From: Odiellus spinosus
Lineage: Eukaryota; Arthropoda; Arachnida; Opiliones; Phalangiidae
NCBI GenBank assembly: GCA_963920705.1
Contig: OY987232.1
Span: 13,207,726-13,271,725, forward strand
DNA: 64,000 nt
Direction of reading: 5' to 3'
Part shown: one piece after another, positions 10,062 to 23,202 of the stretch
Numbering within the stretch: position 1 is the first letter of the stretch
Layout of the letters: each line of letters begins with the position of its first letter
The notes under the pieces: generated by a model
What the model was told of the DNA's origin: nothing
Databases searched by the model: none
The model's input: only the letters and a program-made list of their open reading frames with translations
Translations under genes and position numbers: made by a program

Positions 10062-11806
10062 AAGTTAATTTTTGGATTAAAAAGTTTGTTGCTCAATATT
10101 TTCTTGATTATCATTGGTTAGAGAAAATGTCCGATATGGTCTAGTGGCTAGGATATCTGGCTCTCACCCAGAAGGCCCGGGTTCGATTCCCGGTATCGGA
10201 GCTGTTAGGTTTTAGATTAAAAAGTTTGTTGCTCAATATTTTCTTGATTATCATTGGTTATAGTTCTGTCCGATATGGTCTAGTGGCTAGGATATCTGGC
10301 TTTCACCCAGCAGGCCCGGGTTCGATTCCCGGTATCGGAGTAGTTAGTTTTTAGATTGAAAAGTTTGTTGCTCAATATTTTCTTGATTTTCATTGTTTAG
10401 GTCACATATTCGATAAGGTCTAGTGGCTAGGATATCTGGCTTTCACCCAGCAGGCCCGGGTTCGATTCCCGGTATCGGAGCAGTTAGTTTTTAGATTAAA
10501 AAGTTTGTTGCTCAATATTTTCTTGATTATCATTGGTTAAAGAACATGTCCGATATGGTCTAGTAGCTAGGATATCTGGCTTTCACCCAGAAGGCCCGGG
10601 TTCGATTCCCGGTATCGGAGCAGTTAGTTTTTAGATTAAAAAGTTTGTTGCACAATATTTTCTTGATTATCATTGGTTAGTGCACATGTCCGATATTTTC
10701 TAGTGGCTAGGATATCTGGCTGTCACCCAGAAGGCCCGGGTACGATTCCCGGTATCGGAGCAGTTAGTTTTTAGATTAAAAAGTTTGTTGCTCAATATTT
10801 TCTTGATTATCATTGTTTAGAGCACATGTCCGATATGGTCTAGTGGCTAGGATATCTGGCTTTCACCCAGAAGGCCCGGGTTCGATTCCCGGTATCGGAG
10901 CAGTTAATTTTTAGATTAAAAAGTTTGTTGCTCAATATTTTCTTGATTATCATTGGTTAGAGAACATGTCCTATATGGTCTAGTGGCTAGGATATCTGGC
11001 TTTCACCCAGAAGGCCCGGGTTCGATTCCCGGTATCGGAGCAGTTAGTTTTTAGATTAAAAAGTTTGTTGCTCAATATTTTCTTGATTATCATTGGTTAG
11101 TGCACATGTCCGATATTTTCTAGTGGCTAGGATATCTGGCTGTCGCCCAGAAGGCCCGGGTACGATTCCCGGTATCGGAGCAGTTAGTTTTTAGATTAAA
11201 AAGTTTGTTGCTCAATATTTTCTTGATTATCATTGATTAGAGCACATGTCCGATATGGTCTAGTGGCTAGGATATCTGGCTTTCACCCAGAAGGCCCGGG
11301 TTCGATTCCCGGTATCGGAGCAGTTAGTTTTTAGATTAAAAAGTTTGTTGCTCAATATTTTCTTGATTATCATTGGTTAGAGAACATGTCCGATATGGTC
11401 TAGTGGCTAAAATATCTGGCTTTCACCCAGAAGGCCCGGGTTCGATTCCCGGTATCGGAGTAGTTAGTTTTTAGATTAAAAAGTTTGTTGCTCAATATTT
11501 TCTTGATTATCATTGGTTATAGCACATGTCCGATATGGTCTATTGGCTAGGATATCTGGCTTTCACCCAGCAGGCCCGGGTTCGATTCCCGGTATCGGAG
11601 TAGTTAGTTTTTAGATTAAAAAGTTTGTTGCTCAATATTTTCTTGATTTTCATTGTTGGTCACATATCCGATATGGTCTAGTGGCTAGGATATCTGGCTT
11701 TCACCCAGCAGGCCCGGGTTCGATTCCCGGTATCGGAGTAGTTAGTTTTTAGATTAAAAAGTTTGTTGCTCAATATTTTCTTGATTTTCATTGTTTAGGT
11801 CACATA

Positions 11807-14800
11807 TCCGATATGGTCTAGTGGCTAGGATATCTGGCTTTCACCCAGAAGGCCCGGGTTCGATTCCCGGTATCGGGGAAGTTCGTTTTTAGATTAAAAA
11901 GTTTGTTGCTCAATATTTTCTTGATTATCATTGGTTAGTGCACATGTCCGATATTTTCTAGTGGCTAGGATATCTGGCTGTCACCCAGAAGGCCCGGGTT
12001 CGATTCCCGGTATCGGAGCAGTTAGTTTTTAGATTAAAAAGTTTGTTGCTCAATATTTTCTTGACTATCATTGGTTAGAGATCATGTTCGATATGGTCTA
12101 GTGGCTAGGATATCTGGCTTTCACCCAGAAGGCCCGGGTACGATTCCCGGTATCGGAGCAGTTAGTTTTTAGATTAAAAAGTTTGTTGCTCAATATTTTC
12201 TTGATTATCATTGGTTAGTGCACATGTCCGATATGGTCTAGTGGCTAGGATATCTGGCTTTCACCCAGAAGGCCCGGGTTCGATTCCCGGTATCGGAGTA
12301 GTTAGTTTTTAGATTAAAAAGTTTGTTGCTCAATATTTTCTTGATTTTCATTGTTTAGGTCACATATCCGATATGGTCTAGTGGCTAGGATATCTGGCTT
12401 TCACCCAGAAGGCCCGGGTTCGATTCCCGGTATCGGGGAAGTTCGTTTTTAGATTAAAAAGTTTGTTGCTCAATATTTTCTTGATTATCATTGGTTAGTG
12501 CACATGTCCGATATTTTCTAGTGGCTAGGATATCTGGCTGTCACCCAGAAGGCCCGGGTTCGATTCCCGGTATCGGAGCAGTTAGTTTTTAGATTAAAAA
12601 GTTTGTTGCTCAATATTTTCTTGACTATCATTGGTTAGAGATCATGTTCGATATGGTCTAGTGGCTAGGATATCTGGCTTTCACCCAGAAGGCCCGGGTA
12701 CGATTCCCGGTATCGGAGCAGTTAGTTTTTAGATTAAAAAGTTTGTTGCTCAATATTTTCTTGATTATCATTGATTAGAGCACATGTCCGATATGGTCTA
12801 GTGGCTAGGATATCTGGCTTTCACCCAGAAGGCCCGGGTTCGATTCCCGGTATCGGGGAAGTTCGTTTTTAGATTAAAAAGTTTGTTGCTCAATATTTTC
12901 TTGATTATCATTGGTTAGTGCACATGTCCGATATTTTCTAGTGGCTAGGATATCTGGCTGTCACCCAGAAGGCCCGGGTACGATTCCCGGTATCGGAGCA
13001 GTTAGTTTTTAGATTAAAAAGTTTGTTGCTCAATATTTTCTTGATTATCATTGATTCGAGCACATGTCCGATATGGTCTAGTGGCTAGGATATCTGGCTT
13101 TCACCCAGAAGGCCCGGGTTCGATTTCCGGTATCGGAGCAGTTAGTTTTTAGATTAAAAAGTTTGTTGCTCAATATTTTCTTGATTATCATTGGTTAGAG
13201 AACATGTCCGATATGGTCTAGTGGCTAGGATATCTGGCTTTCACCCAGAAGGCCCGAGTTCGATTCCCGGTATCGGAGCAGTTAGTTTTTAGATTAAAAA
13301 GTTTGTTGCTCAATATTTTCTTGATTATCATTGGTTAGTGCACATGTCCGATATTTTCTAGTGGCTAGGATATCTGGCTGTCACCCAGAAGGCCCGGGTA
13401 CGATTTCCGGTATCGGAGCAGTTAGTTTTTAGATTAAAAAGTTTGTTGCTCAATATTTTCTTGATTATCATTGTTTAGAGCACATGTCCGATATGGTCTA
13501 GTGGCTAGGATATCTGGCTTTCACCCAGAAGGCCCGGGTTCGATTCCCGGTATCGGGGAAGTTCATTTTTAGATTAAAAAGTTTGTTGCTCAATATTTTC
13601 TTGATTATCATTGGTTAGTGCACATGTCCGAAATTTTCTAGTGGCTAGGATATCTGGCTGTCACCCAGAAGGCCCGGGTTCGATTCCCGGTATCGGAGCA
13701 GTTAGTTTTTAGATTAAAAAGTTTGTTGCTCAATATTTTCTTGACTATCATTGGTTAGAGATCATGTTCGATATGGTCTAGTGGCTAGGATATCTGGCTT
13801 TCACCCAGAAGGCCCGGGTACGATTCCCGGTATCGGAGCAGTTAGTTTTTAGATTAAAAAGTTTGTTGCTCAATATTTTCTTGATTATCATTGGTTAGTG
13901 CACATGTCCGATATGGTCTAGTGGCTAGGATATCTGGCTTTCACCCAGAAGGCCCGGGTTCGATTCCCGGTATCGGAGTAGTTAGTTTTTAGATTAAAAA
14001 GTTTGTTGCTCAATATTTTCTTGATTTTCATTGTTTAGGTCACATATCCGATATGGTCTAGTGGCTAGGATATCTGGCTTTCACCCAGAAGGCCCGGGTT
14101 CGATTCCCGGTATCGGGGAAGTTCGTTTTTAGATTAAAAAGTTTGTTGCTCAATATTTTCTTGATTATCATTGGTTAGTGCACATGTCCGATATTTTCTA
14201 GTGGCTAGGATATCTGGCTGTCACCCAGAAGGCCCGGGTTCGATTCCCGGTATCGGAGCAGTTAGTTTTTAGATTAAAAAGTTTGTTGCTCAATATTTTC
14301 TTGACTATCATTGGTTAGAGATCGTGTTCGATATGGTCTAGTGGCTAGGATATCTGGCTTTCACCCAGAAGGCCCGGGTACGATTCCCGGTATCGGAGCA
14401 GTTAGTTTTTAGATTAAAAAGTTTGTTGCTCAATATTTTCTTGATTATCATTGATTAGAGCACATGTCCGATATGGTCTAGTGGCTAGGATATCTGGCTT
14501 TCACCCAGAAGGCCCGGGTTCGATTCCCGGTATCGGGGAAGTTCGTTTTTAGATTAAAAAGTTTGTTGCTCAATATTTTCTTGATTATCATTGGTTAGTG
14601 CACATGTCCGATATTTTCTAGTGGCTAGGATATCTGGCTGTCACCCAGAAGGCCCGGGTACGATTCCCGGTATCGGAGCAGTTAGTTTTTAGATTAAAAA
14701 GTTTGTTGCTCAATATTTTCTTGATTATCATTGATTCGAGCACATGTCCGATATGGTCTAGTGGCTAGGATATCTGGCTTTCACCCAGAAGGCCCGGGTT

Positions 14801-15238
14801 CGATTTCCGGTATCGGAGCAGTTAGTTTTTAGATTAAAAAGTTTGTTGCTCAATATTTTCTTGATTATCATTGGTTAGAGAACATGTCCGATATGGTCTA
14901 GTGGCTAGGATATCTGGCTTTCACCCAGAAGGCCCGAGTTCGATTCCCGGTATCGGAGCAGTTAGTTTTTAGATTAAAAAGTTTGTTGCTCAATATTTTC
15001 TTGATTATCATTGGTTAGTGCACATGTCCGATATTTTCTAGTGGCTAGAATATCTGGCTGTCACCCAGAAGGCCCGGGTACGATTTCCGGTATCGGAGCA
15101 GTTAGTTTTTAGATTAAAAAGTTTGTTGCTCAATATTTTCTTGATTATCATTGTTTAGAGCACATGTCCGATATGGTCTAGTGGCTAGGATATCTGGCTT
15201 TCACCCAGAAGGCCCGGGTTCGATTCCCGGTATCGGAG
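11807..15238 (+). tRNA. tRNA cluster 5: 25 genes, UUC and GUC
   Basis: D starts: 11947, 12507, 12927, 13347, 13627, 14187, 14607, 15027. T: 11807, 12087, 12227, 12367, 12647, 12787, 13067, 13207, 13487, 13767, 13907, 14047, 14327, 14467, 14747, 14887, 15167. No CUC copy. UUC genes ending TATCGGGG (A72 to G, giving a T-G end pair) precede several GUC genes. 12087, 12647, 13767 and 14327 carry C2 to T together with A55. The block holds two copies of a 12-gene, 1,680-bp repeat. Confidence 0.93.
11879..15238 (+). repeat. 1,680-bp higher-order repeat (12 genes), two copies
   Basis: Genes 11947-13558 recur at 13627-15238 at a constant 1,680-bp offset. They share the C2-to-T/A55 genes, CCCGAGTT and CGATTTCC variants. 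Differences are few, for example the A box at 13627 (TCCGAAATTTTC) and AGAAT at 15027. Confidence 0.85.
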
Positions 15239-15306
15239 CAGTTAGTTTTTAGATTAAAAAGTTTGTTGCTCAATATTTTCTTGACTATCATTTTTTAGAG
15301 AACATG

Positions 15307-18035
15307 TCCGATATGGTCTAGTGGCTAGGATATCTGGCTTTCACCCAGAAGGCCCGGGTTCGATTTCCGGTATCGGAGCAGTTAGTTTTTAGATTAAAAA
15401 GTTTGTTGCTCAATATTTTCTTGATTATCATTGGTTAGTGCACATGTCCGATATTTTCTAGTGGCTAGGATATCTGGCTGTCACCCAGAAGGCCCGGGTA
15501 CGATTCCCGGTATCGGAGAAGTTAGTTTTTAGATTAAAAGTTTGTTGCTCAATATTTTCTTGATTATCATTGATTAGAGCACATGTCCGATATGGTCTAG
15601 TGGCTAGGATATCTGGCTTTCACCCAGAAGGCCCGGGTTCGATTCCCGGTATCGGAGCAGTTAGTTTTTAGATTAAAAAGTTTGTTGCTCAATATTTTCT
15701 TGATTATCATTGGTTAGAGAACATGTCCGATATGGTCTAGTGGCTAGGATATCTGGCTTTCACCCAGAAGGCCCGGGTTCGATTCCCGGTATCGGAGCAG
15801 TTAGTTTTTAGATTAAAAAGTTTGTTGCTCAATATTTTCTTCATTATCATTGGTTAGTGCACATGGCCGATATTTTCTAGTGGCTAGGATATCTGGCTGT
15901 CACCCAGAAGGCCCGGGTACGATTCCCGGTATCGGAGCAGTTTGTTTTTAGATTAAAAAGTTTGTTGCTCAATATTTTCTTGATTATCATTGATTAGAGC
16001 ACATGTCCGATATGGTCTAGTGGCTAGGATATCTGGCTTTCACCCAGAAGGCCCGGGTTCGATTCCCGGTATCGGAGTAGTTAGTTTCTAGATTAAAAAG
16101 TTTGTTGCTCAATATTTTCTTGATTTTCATTGTTTAGGTCGCATATCCCATATCGTCTAGTGGCTAGGATATCTGGCTTTCACCCAGAAGGCCCGGGTTC
16201 GATTCCCGGTATCGGAGAAGTTCGTTTTTAGATTAAAAAGTTTGTTGCTCAATATTTTCTTGATTATCATTGGTTAGTGCACATGTCCGATATTTTCTAG
16301 TGGCTAGGATATCTGGCTGTCACCCAGAAGGCCCGGGTTCGATTCCCGGTATCGGAGCAGTTAGTTTTTAGATTTAAAAGTTTGTTGCTCAATATTTTCT
16401 TGATTATCATTGTCTAGAGCACATGTCCGATATGGTCTAGTGGCTAGGATATCTGGCTTTCACCCAGAAGGCCCGGGTTCGATTCCCGGTATCGGAGCAG
16501 TTAGTTTTTAGATTTAAAAGTTTGTTGCTCAATATTTTCTTGATTATCATTGGTTAGAGAACATGTCCGATATGGTCTAGTGGCTAGGATATCTGGCTTT
16601 CACCCAGAAGGCCCGGGTTCGATTCCCGGTATCGGAGCAGTTAGTTTTTAGATTAAAAAGTTTGTTGCTCAATATTTTCTTGATTATCATTGGTTAGAGA
16701 ACATGTCCGATATGGTCTAGTGGCTAGGATATCTGGCTCTCACCCAGAAGGCCCGGGTTCGATTCCCGGTATCGGAGCAGTTAGGTTTTAGATTAAAAAG
16801 TTTGTTGCTCAATATTTTCTTGATTATCATTGGTTAGTGCACATGTCCGATATTTTCTAGTGGCTAGGATATCTGGCTGTCACCCAGAAGGCCCGGGTAC
16901 GATTCCCGGTATCGGAGCAGTTAGTTTTTAGATTAAAAAGTTTGTTGCTCAATATTTTCTTGATTATCATTGTTTAGAGCACATGTCCGATATGGTCTAG
17001 TGGCTAGGATATCTGGCTTTCACCCAGAAGGCCCGGGTTCGATTCCCAGTATCGGAGCAGTTAATTTTTAGATTAAAAAGTTTGTTGCTCAATATTTTCT
17101 TGATTATCATTGGTTAGAGAACATGTCCGATATGGTCTAGTGGCTAGGATATCTGGCTTTCACCCAGAAGGCCCGGGTTCGATTCCCGGTATCGGAGCAG
17201 TTAGTTTTTAGATTAAAAAGTTTGTTGCTCAATATTTTCTTGATTATCATTGGTTAGTGCACATGTCCGATATTTTCTAGTGGCTAGGATATCTGGCTGT
17301 CGCCCAGAAGGCCCGGGTACGATTCCCGGTATCGGAGCAGTTAGTTTTTAGATTAAAAAGTTTGTTGCTCAATATTTTCTTGATTATCATTGGTTATAGC
17401 ACATGTCCGATATGGTCTATTGGCTAGGATATCTGGCTTTCACCCAGCAGGCCCGGGTTCGATTCCCGGTATCGGAGTAGTTAGTTTTTAGATTAAAAAG
17501 TTTGTTGCTCAATATTTTCTTGATTTTCATTGTTGGTCACATATCCGATATGGTCTAGTGGCTAGGATATCTGGCTTTCACCCAGCAGGCCCGGGTTCGA
17601 TTCCCGGTATCGGAGTAGTTAGTTTTTAGATTAAAAAGTTTGTTGCTCAATATTTTCTTGATTTTCATTGTTTAGGTCACATATCCGATATGGTCTAGTG
17701 GCTAGGATATCTGGCTTTCACCCAGAAGGCCCGGGTTCGATTCCCGGTATCGGGGAAGTTCGTTTTTAGATTAAAAAGTTTGTTGCTCAATATTTTCTTG
17801 ATTATCATTGGTTAGTGCACATGTCCGATATTTTCTAGTGGCTAGGATATCTGGCTGTCACCCAGAAGGCCCGGGTTCGATTCCCGGTATCGGAGCAGTT
17901 AGTTTTTAGATTAAAAAGTTTGCTGCTCAATATTTTCTTGACTATCATTGGTTAGAGATCATGTTCGATATGGTCTAGTGGCTAGGATATCTGGCTTTCA
18001 CCCAGAAGGCCCGGGTTCGATTCCCGGTATCGGAG
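15307..18035 (+). tRNA. tRNA cluster 6: 20 genes, UUC and GUC with one CUC
   Basis: D starts: 15447, 15866, 16286, 16846, 17266, 17824. C: 16706. T: 15307, 15586, 15726, 16006, 16146, 16426, 16566, 16986, 17126, 17406, 17544, 17684, 17964. 15866 begins with G1 instead of T1. 16146 has TCCCATA, so position 4 no longer pairs with C69. The spacer before 15586 lacks one A of the A5 run. The lone CUC gene at 16706 sits in otherwise GUC/UUC territory, possibly a conversion or exchange product. Confidence 0.93.
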
Positions 18036-18103
18036 CAGTTAGTTTTTAGATTAAAAAGTTTGTTACTCAATATTTTCTTGATTTTCATTGTTTAGGTCAC
18101 ATA

Positions 18104-20271
18104 TCCGATATGGTCTAGTGGCTAGCATATCTGGCTTTCACCCAGAAGGCCCGGGTTCGATTCCCGGTATCGGAGATGTTACTTTTTAGATTAAAAAGTT
18201 TGTTGCTCAATATTTTCTTGATTATCATTGGTTAGAGAATATGTCCGATATGGTCTACTGGCTAGGATATCTGGCTCTCACCTAGAAGGCCCGGGTTCGA
18301 TTCCCGGTATCGGAGCAGTTAGGTTTTAGATTAAAAAGTTTGTTGCTCAATATTTTCCTGATTATCATTGGTTATAGCACATGTCCGATATGGTCTAGTG
18401 GCTAGGATATCTGGCTTTCACCCAGCAGGCCCGGGTTCGATTCCCGTTATCGGAGTAGTTAGTTTTTAGATTAAAAAGTTTGTTGCTCAATATTTTCTTG
18501 ATTTTCATTGTTTAGGTCAGATATCCGATATGGTCTAGTGGCTAGGATATCTGGCTTTCACCCAGAAGGCCCGGGTTCGATTCCCGGTATCGGAGATGTT
18601 ACTTTTTAGATTAAAAAGTTTGTTGCTCAATATTTTCTTGATTATTATTGTTTAGAGCACATGTCCGATATGGTCTAGTGGCTAGGATATCTGGCTTTCA
18701 CCCAGAAGGCCCGGGTTCGATTCCCGACATCGGAGTAGTTAGTTTATAGATTAAAAAGTTTGTTGCTCAATATTTTCTTGATTTTCATTGTTTAGGTCAC
18801 ATATGCGATATGGTCTAGTGGCTAGGATATCTGGCTCTCACCGAGAAGGCCCGGGTTCGATTCCCGGTATCGGAGAAGTTTGTTTTTAGATTAAAAAGTT
18901 TGTTGCTCAATATTTTCTTGATTATCATTGGTTAGTGCACATGTCCGATATGGTCTAGTGGCTAGGATATCTGGCTCTCACCCAGAAGGCCCGGGTACGA
19001 TTCCCGGTATCGGAGCAGTTAGTTTTTAGATTAAAAAGTTTGTTGCTCAATATTTTCTTGATTATCATTGGTTACAGAACATGTCCGATATGGTCTAGTG
19101 GCTAGGATATCTGGCTTTCACCCAGAAGGCCCGGGTTCCATTCCCGGTATCGGAGCAGTTGGTTTTAGATTAAAAAGTTTGTTGCTAAATATTTTGATTA
19201 TCATTGGTTAGAGAATATGTCCCATATGGTCTACTGGCTAGGATATCTGGCTCTCACCCAGAAGGCCCGGGTTCGATTCCCGGTATCGGAGCAGTTAGGT
19301 TTTAGATTAAAAAGTTTGTTGCTCAATATTTTCCTGATTATCATTGGTTATAGCACATGTCCGATATGGTCTAGTGGCTAGGATATCTGGCTTTCACCCA
19401 GCAGGCCCGGGTTCGATTCCCGGTATCGGAGTAGTTAGTTTTTAGATTAAAAAGTTTGTTGCTCAATATTTTCTTGATTTTCATTGTTTAGGTCACATAT
19501 CCGATATGGTCTAGTGGCTAGGATATCTGGCTTTCACCCAGAAGGCCCGGGTTCGATTCCCGGTATCGGGGAAGTTCGTTTTTAGATTAAAAAGTTTGTT
19601 GCTCAATATTTTCTTGATTATCATTGGTTAGTGCACATGTCCGATATTTTCTAGTGGCTAGGATATCTGGCTGTCACCCAGAAGGCCCGGGTTCGATTCC
19701 CGGTATCGGAGCAGTTAGTTTTTAGATTAAAAAGTTTGTTGCTCAATATTTTCTTGATTATCATTGGTTAGTGCACATGTCCGATATTTTCTAGTGGCTA
19801 GGATATCTGGCTGTCACCCAGAAGGCCCGGGTACGATTCCCGGTATCGGAGCAGTTAGTTTTTAGATTAAAAAGTTTGTTGCTCAATATTTTCTTGATTA
19901 TCATTGACTAGCGCACATGTCCGATATGGTCTAGTGGCTAGGATATCTGGCTTTCACCCAGAAGGCCCGGGTTCGATTCCCGGTATCGGAGAAGTTCGTT
20001 TTTAGATTAAAAAGTTTGTTGCTCAATATTTTCTTGATTATCATTGGTTAGTGCAAATGTCCGATATTTTCTAGTGGCTAGGATATCTGGCTGTCACCCA
20101 GAAGGCCCGGGTACGATTCCCGGTATCGGAGCAGTTAGTTTTTAGATTAAAAAGTTTGTTGCTCAATATTTTCTTGATTATCATTGACTAGAGCACATGT
20201 CCGATATGGTCTAGTGGCTAGGATATCTGGCTTTCACCCAGAAGGCCCGGGTTCGATTCCCGGTATCGGAG
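18104..20271 (+). tRNA. tRNA cluster 7: 16 genes, UUC, CUC and GUC
   Basis: C starts: 18244, 18804, 18944, 19220. D: 19640, 19780, 20060. T: 18104, 18384, 18524, 18664, 19084, 19360, 19500, 19920, 20200. The first 11 genes repeat those at 6500-7967 (offset 11,604 bp). The genes at 19360-20271 recur at 36116-37027 (offset 16,756 bp). 19220 has TCCCATA, leaving C4 opposite C69; 18104 has a D-stem change (CTAGCAT). Two GUC genes at 19640 and 19780 are adjacent, which is unusual. Confidence 0.93.
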
Positions 20272-20339
20272 CAGTTAGTTTTTAGATTAAAAAGTTTGTT
20301 GCTCAATATTTTCTTGATTTTCATTGTTTAGGTCACATA

Positions 20340-22503
20340 TCCGATATGGTCTAGTGGCTAGGATATCTGGCTTTCACCCAGAAGGCCCGGGTTCGATTCC
20401 CGGTATCGGAGATGTTACTTTTTAGATTAAAAAGTTTGTTGCTCAATATTTTCTTGATTATTATTGTTTGGAGCACATGTCCGATATGGTCTAGTGGCTA
20501 GGATATCTGGCTCTCACCGAGAAGGCCCGGGTTCGATTCCCGGTATCGGAGAAGTTTGTTTTTAGATTAAAAAGTTTGTTGCTCAATATTTTCTTGATTA
20601 TCATTGGTTAGTGCACATGTCCGATATGGTCTAGTGGCTAGGATATCTGGCTCTCACCCAGAAGGCCCGGGTACGATTCCCGGTATCGGAGCAGTTAGTT
20701 TTTAGATAAAAAAGTTTGTTGCTCAATATTTTCTTGATTATCATTGGTTACAGAACATGTCCGATATGGTCTAGTGGCTAGGATATCTGGCTTTCACCCA
20801 GAAGGCCCGGGTTCCATTCCCGGTATCGGAGCAGTTGGTTTTAGATTAAAAAGTTTGTTGCTAAATATTTTGATTATCATTGGTTAGAGAATATGTCCGA
20901 TATGGTCTAGTGGCTAGGATATCTGGCTTTCACCCAGAAGGCCCGGGTTCGATTCCCGGTATCGGAGTAGTTTATAGATTAAAAAGTTTGTTGCTCAATA
21001 TTTTCTTGATTATCATTGGTTAGAGAATATGTCCGATATGGTCTAGTGGCTAGGATATCTGGCTCTCACCCAGAAGGCCCGGGTTCGATTCCCGGTATCG
21101 GAGTAGTTAGTTTTTAGATTAAAAAGTTTGTTGCTAAATATTTTCTTGATTATCATTGGTTAGAGAACATGTCCGATATGGTCTAGTGGCTAGGATATCT
21201 GGCTCTCACCCAGAAGGCCCGGGTTCGATTCCCGGTATCGGAGCAGTTAGTTTTTAGATTAAAAAGTTTGTTGCTCAATATTTTCTTGATTTTCATTGTT
21301 TAGGTCACATATCCGATATGGTCTAGTGGCTAGGATATCTGGCTTTCACCCAGAGGGCCCGGGTTCGATTCCCGGTATCGGAGTAGTTAGTTTTTAGATT
21401 AAAAAGTTTGTTGCTCAATATTTTCTTGATTATCATTGGTTAGAGAATATGTCCGATATGGTATAGTGGCTAGGATATCTGGCTCTCACCCAGAAGGCCC
21501 GAGTTCGATTCCCGGTATCGGAGTAGTTAGTTTTTAGATTAAAAAGTTTGTTGCTAAATATTTTCTTGATTATCATTGGTTAGAGAATATGTCCGATATG
21601 GTCTAGTGGCTAGGATATCTGGCTTTCACCCAGAAGGCCCGGGTTCGATTCCCGGTATCGGAGATGTTACTTTTTAGATTAAAAAGTTTGTTGCTCAATA
21701 TTTTCTTGATTATCATTGGTTAGAGCACATGTCCGATATGGTCTAGTGGCTAGGATATCTGGCTCTCACCCAGAAGGCCCGGGTTCGATTCCCGGTATCG
21801 GAGTAGTTAGTTTTTAGATTAAAAAGTTTGTTGCTCAATATTTTCTTGATTTTCATTATTTAGGTCACATATCCGATATGGTCTAGTGGCTAGGATATCT
21901 GGATTTCACCCAGAAGGCCCGGGTTCGATTCCCGGTATCGGAGATGTTACTTTTTAGTTTAAAAAATTTGTTGCTCAATATTTTCTTGATTATCATTGGT
22001 TAGAGCATATGTCCGATATGGTCTAGTGGCTAGGATATCTGGCTTTTACCCAGAAGGCCCGGGTTCGATTCCCGGTATCGGAGTAGTTAGATTTTAGATT
22101 AAAATGTTTGTTGCTCAATATTTTCTTGATTTTCATTGTATAGGTCACATATGCGTTATGGTCTAGTGGCTAGGATATCTGGCTTTCACCCAGAAGGCCC
22201 GGGTTCGATTCCCGGTATCGGAGATGTTACTTTTTAGATTAAAAAATTTGTTGCTCAATATTATCTTGATTATCATTGTTTAGGGCACATATCCGATATG
22301 GTCTAGTGGCTTGGATATCTGGCTTTCACCCAGAAGGCCCGGGTTCGATTCCCGGTATCGGAGTAGTTAGTTTTTAGATTAAAAAGTTTGTTGCTCAATA
22401 TTTTCTTGATTTTCATTGTTTAGGCCACATATCCGATATGGTCTAGTGGCTAGGATATCTGGCTTTCACCCAGAAGGCCCGGGTTCGATTCCCGGTATCG
22501 GAG
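20340..22503 (+). tRNA. tRNA cluster 8: 16 genes, UUC, CUC and one UUU
   Basis: C starts: 20480, 20620, 21032, 21172, 21452, 21732. K: 22012. T: 20340, 20760, 20896, 21312, 21592, 21872, 22152, 22292, 22432. The spacer before 21032 is 4 nt short and lacks the T5 run. 21872 has A32 in the anticodon loop; 22152 starts TGCGTTA; 21452 has an A-box change (GTATAG). The whole 16-gene block recurs at 38348-40511 with a constant offset of 18,008 bp. Confidence 0.93.
22012..22083 (+). tRNA. tRNA-Glu body with Lys anticodon UUU (copy 1)
   Basis: C36 is changed to T (loop CTTTTAC), giving anticodon TTT at 22045-22047, which would read AAA/AAG (Lys). All stems and both promoter boxes are intact. The next gene is the TGCGTTA variant at 22152, as in the other two copies. 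Confidence 0.85.
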
Positions 22504-22711
22504 ATGTTACTTTTTAGATTAAAAAGTTTGTTGCTCAATATTTTCTTGATTATCATTGGTTAGAGCACATGTCCGATATGGGCTAGTGGCTAGGATATCT
22601 GGCTCTCACCCAGAAGGCCCGGGTACGATTCCCGGTATCGGAGCAAATACGTTTTAGATTAAAAAGTTTGTTGCTCAATATTTTCTTGATTATCATTGGT
22701 TAGACCACATG

Positions 22712-22782
22712 TCGATATGGTCTAGTGGCTAGGATATCTGGCTTTCACCCAGAAGGCCCGGGTTCGATTCCCGGTATCGGAG
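22712..22782 (+). pseudogene. 71-nt tRNA-Glu(UUC) with one acceptor base missing
   Basis: The 5' acceptor strand is TCGATA, one C short of TCCGATA, so the 7-bp acceptor stem cannot form with the first base in register. The remaining tRNA is consensus, but the terminator is weakened (GTTTATAG). The same gene recurs at 26203-26273. Start could be read one base earlier (G1), giving a 72-nt gene with mismatched ends. Confidence 0.7.
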
Positions 22783-23130
22783 TAGTTAGTTTATAGATTA
22801 AAAAGTTTGTTGCTCAATATTTTATTGATTATCATTGTATAGGTCACATATCCGATATGGTCTAGTGGCTAGGATATCTGGCTTTCACCCAGAAGGCCCG
22901 GGTTCGATTCCCGGTATCGGAGATGTTACTTTTTAGATTAAAAAGTTTGTTGCTCAATATTTTCTTGATTATCATTGTTTAGGACACATATCCGAAAATG
23001 TCTAGTGGCTTGGATATCTGGCTTTCACCCAGAAGGCCCGGGTTCGATTCCCGGTATCGGAGTAGTTGGTTTTTAGATTAAAAAGTTTGTTGCTCAATAT
23101 TTTCTTGATTATCATTGGTTAGAGAATATG

Positions 23131-23202
23131 TCCGATATGGTCTAGTGGCTAGGATATCTGGCTCTCACCCAGAAGGCCCGGGTTCGATTCCCGGTATCGA
23201 TG
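23131..23202 (+). pseudogene. tRNA-Glu(CUC) with broken acceptor end
   Basis: The 3' acceptor strand ends TATCGATG instead of TATCGGAG, breaking pairs 1-72 and 2-71. The promoter boxes are intact, so it may be transcribed but poorly processed or charged. The same form occurs at 25783 and 26622. Confidence 0.65.

Larger units (their letters stand above)
8036..11738 (+). tRNA. tRNA cluster 4: 27 genes, mainly UUC with GUC
   Basis: D starts: 8036, 8874, 9434, 10689, 11109. C: 10130. T: 8176, 8316, 8456, 8594, 8734, 9014, 9154, 9294, 9574, 9714, 9854, 9991 (71 nt), 10269, 10409, 10549, 10829, 10969, 11249, 11389, 11529, 11667. Acceptor variants: 9294 and 10969 have G4 to T, 9714 has T1 to G, 8734 has A72 to G, and 9014 and 10409 have C2 to T. 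The genes at 8316-9225 recur at 11389-12298, offset 3,073 bp. Confidence 0.93.
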
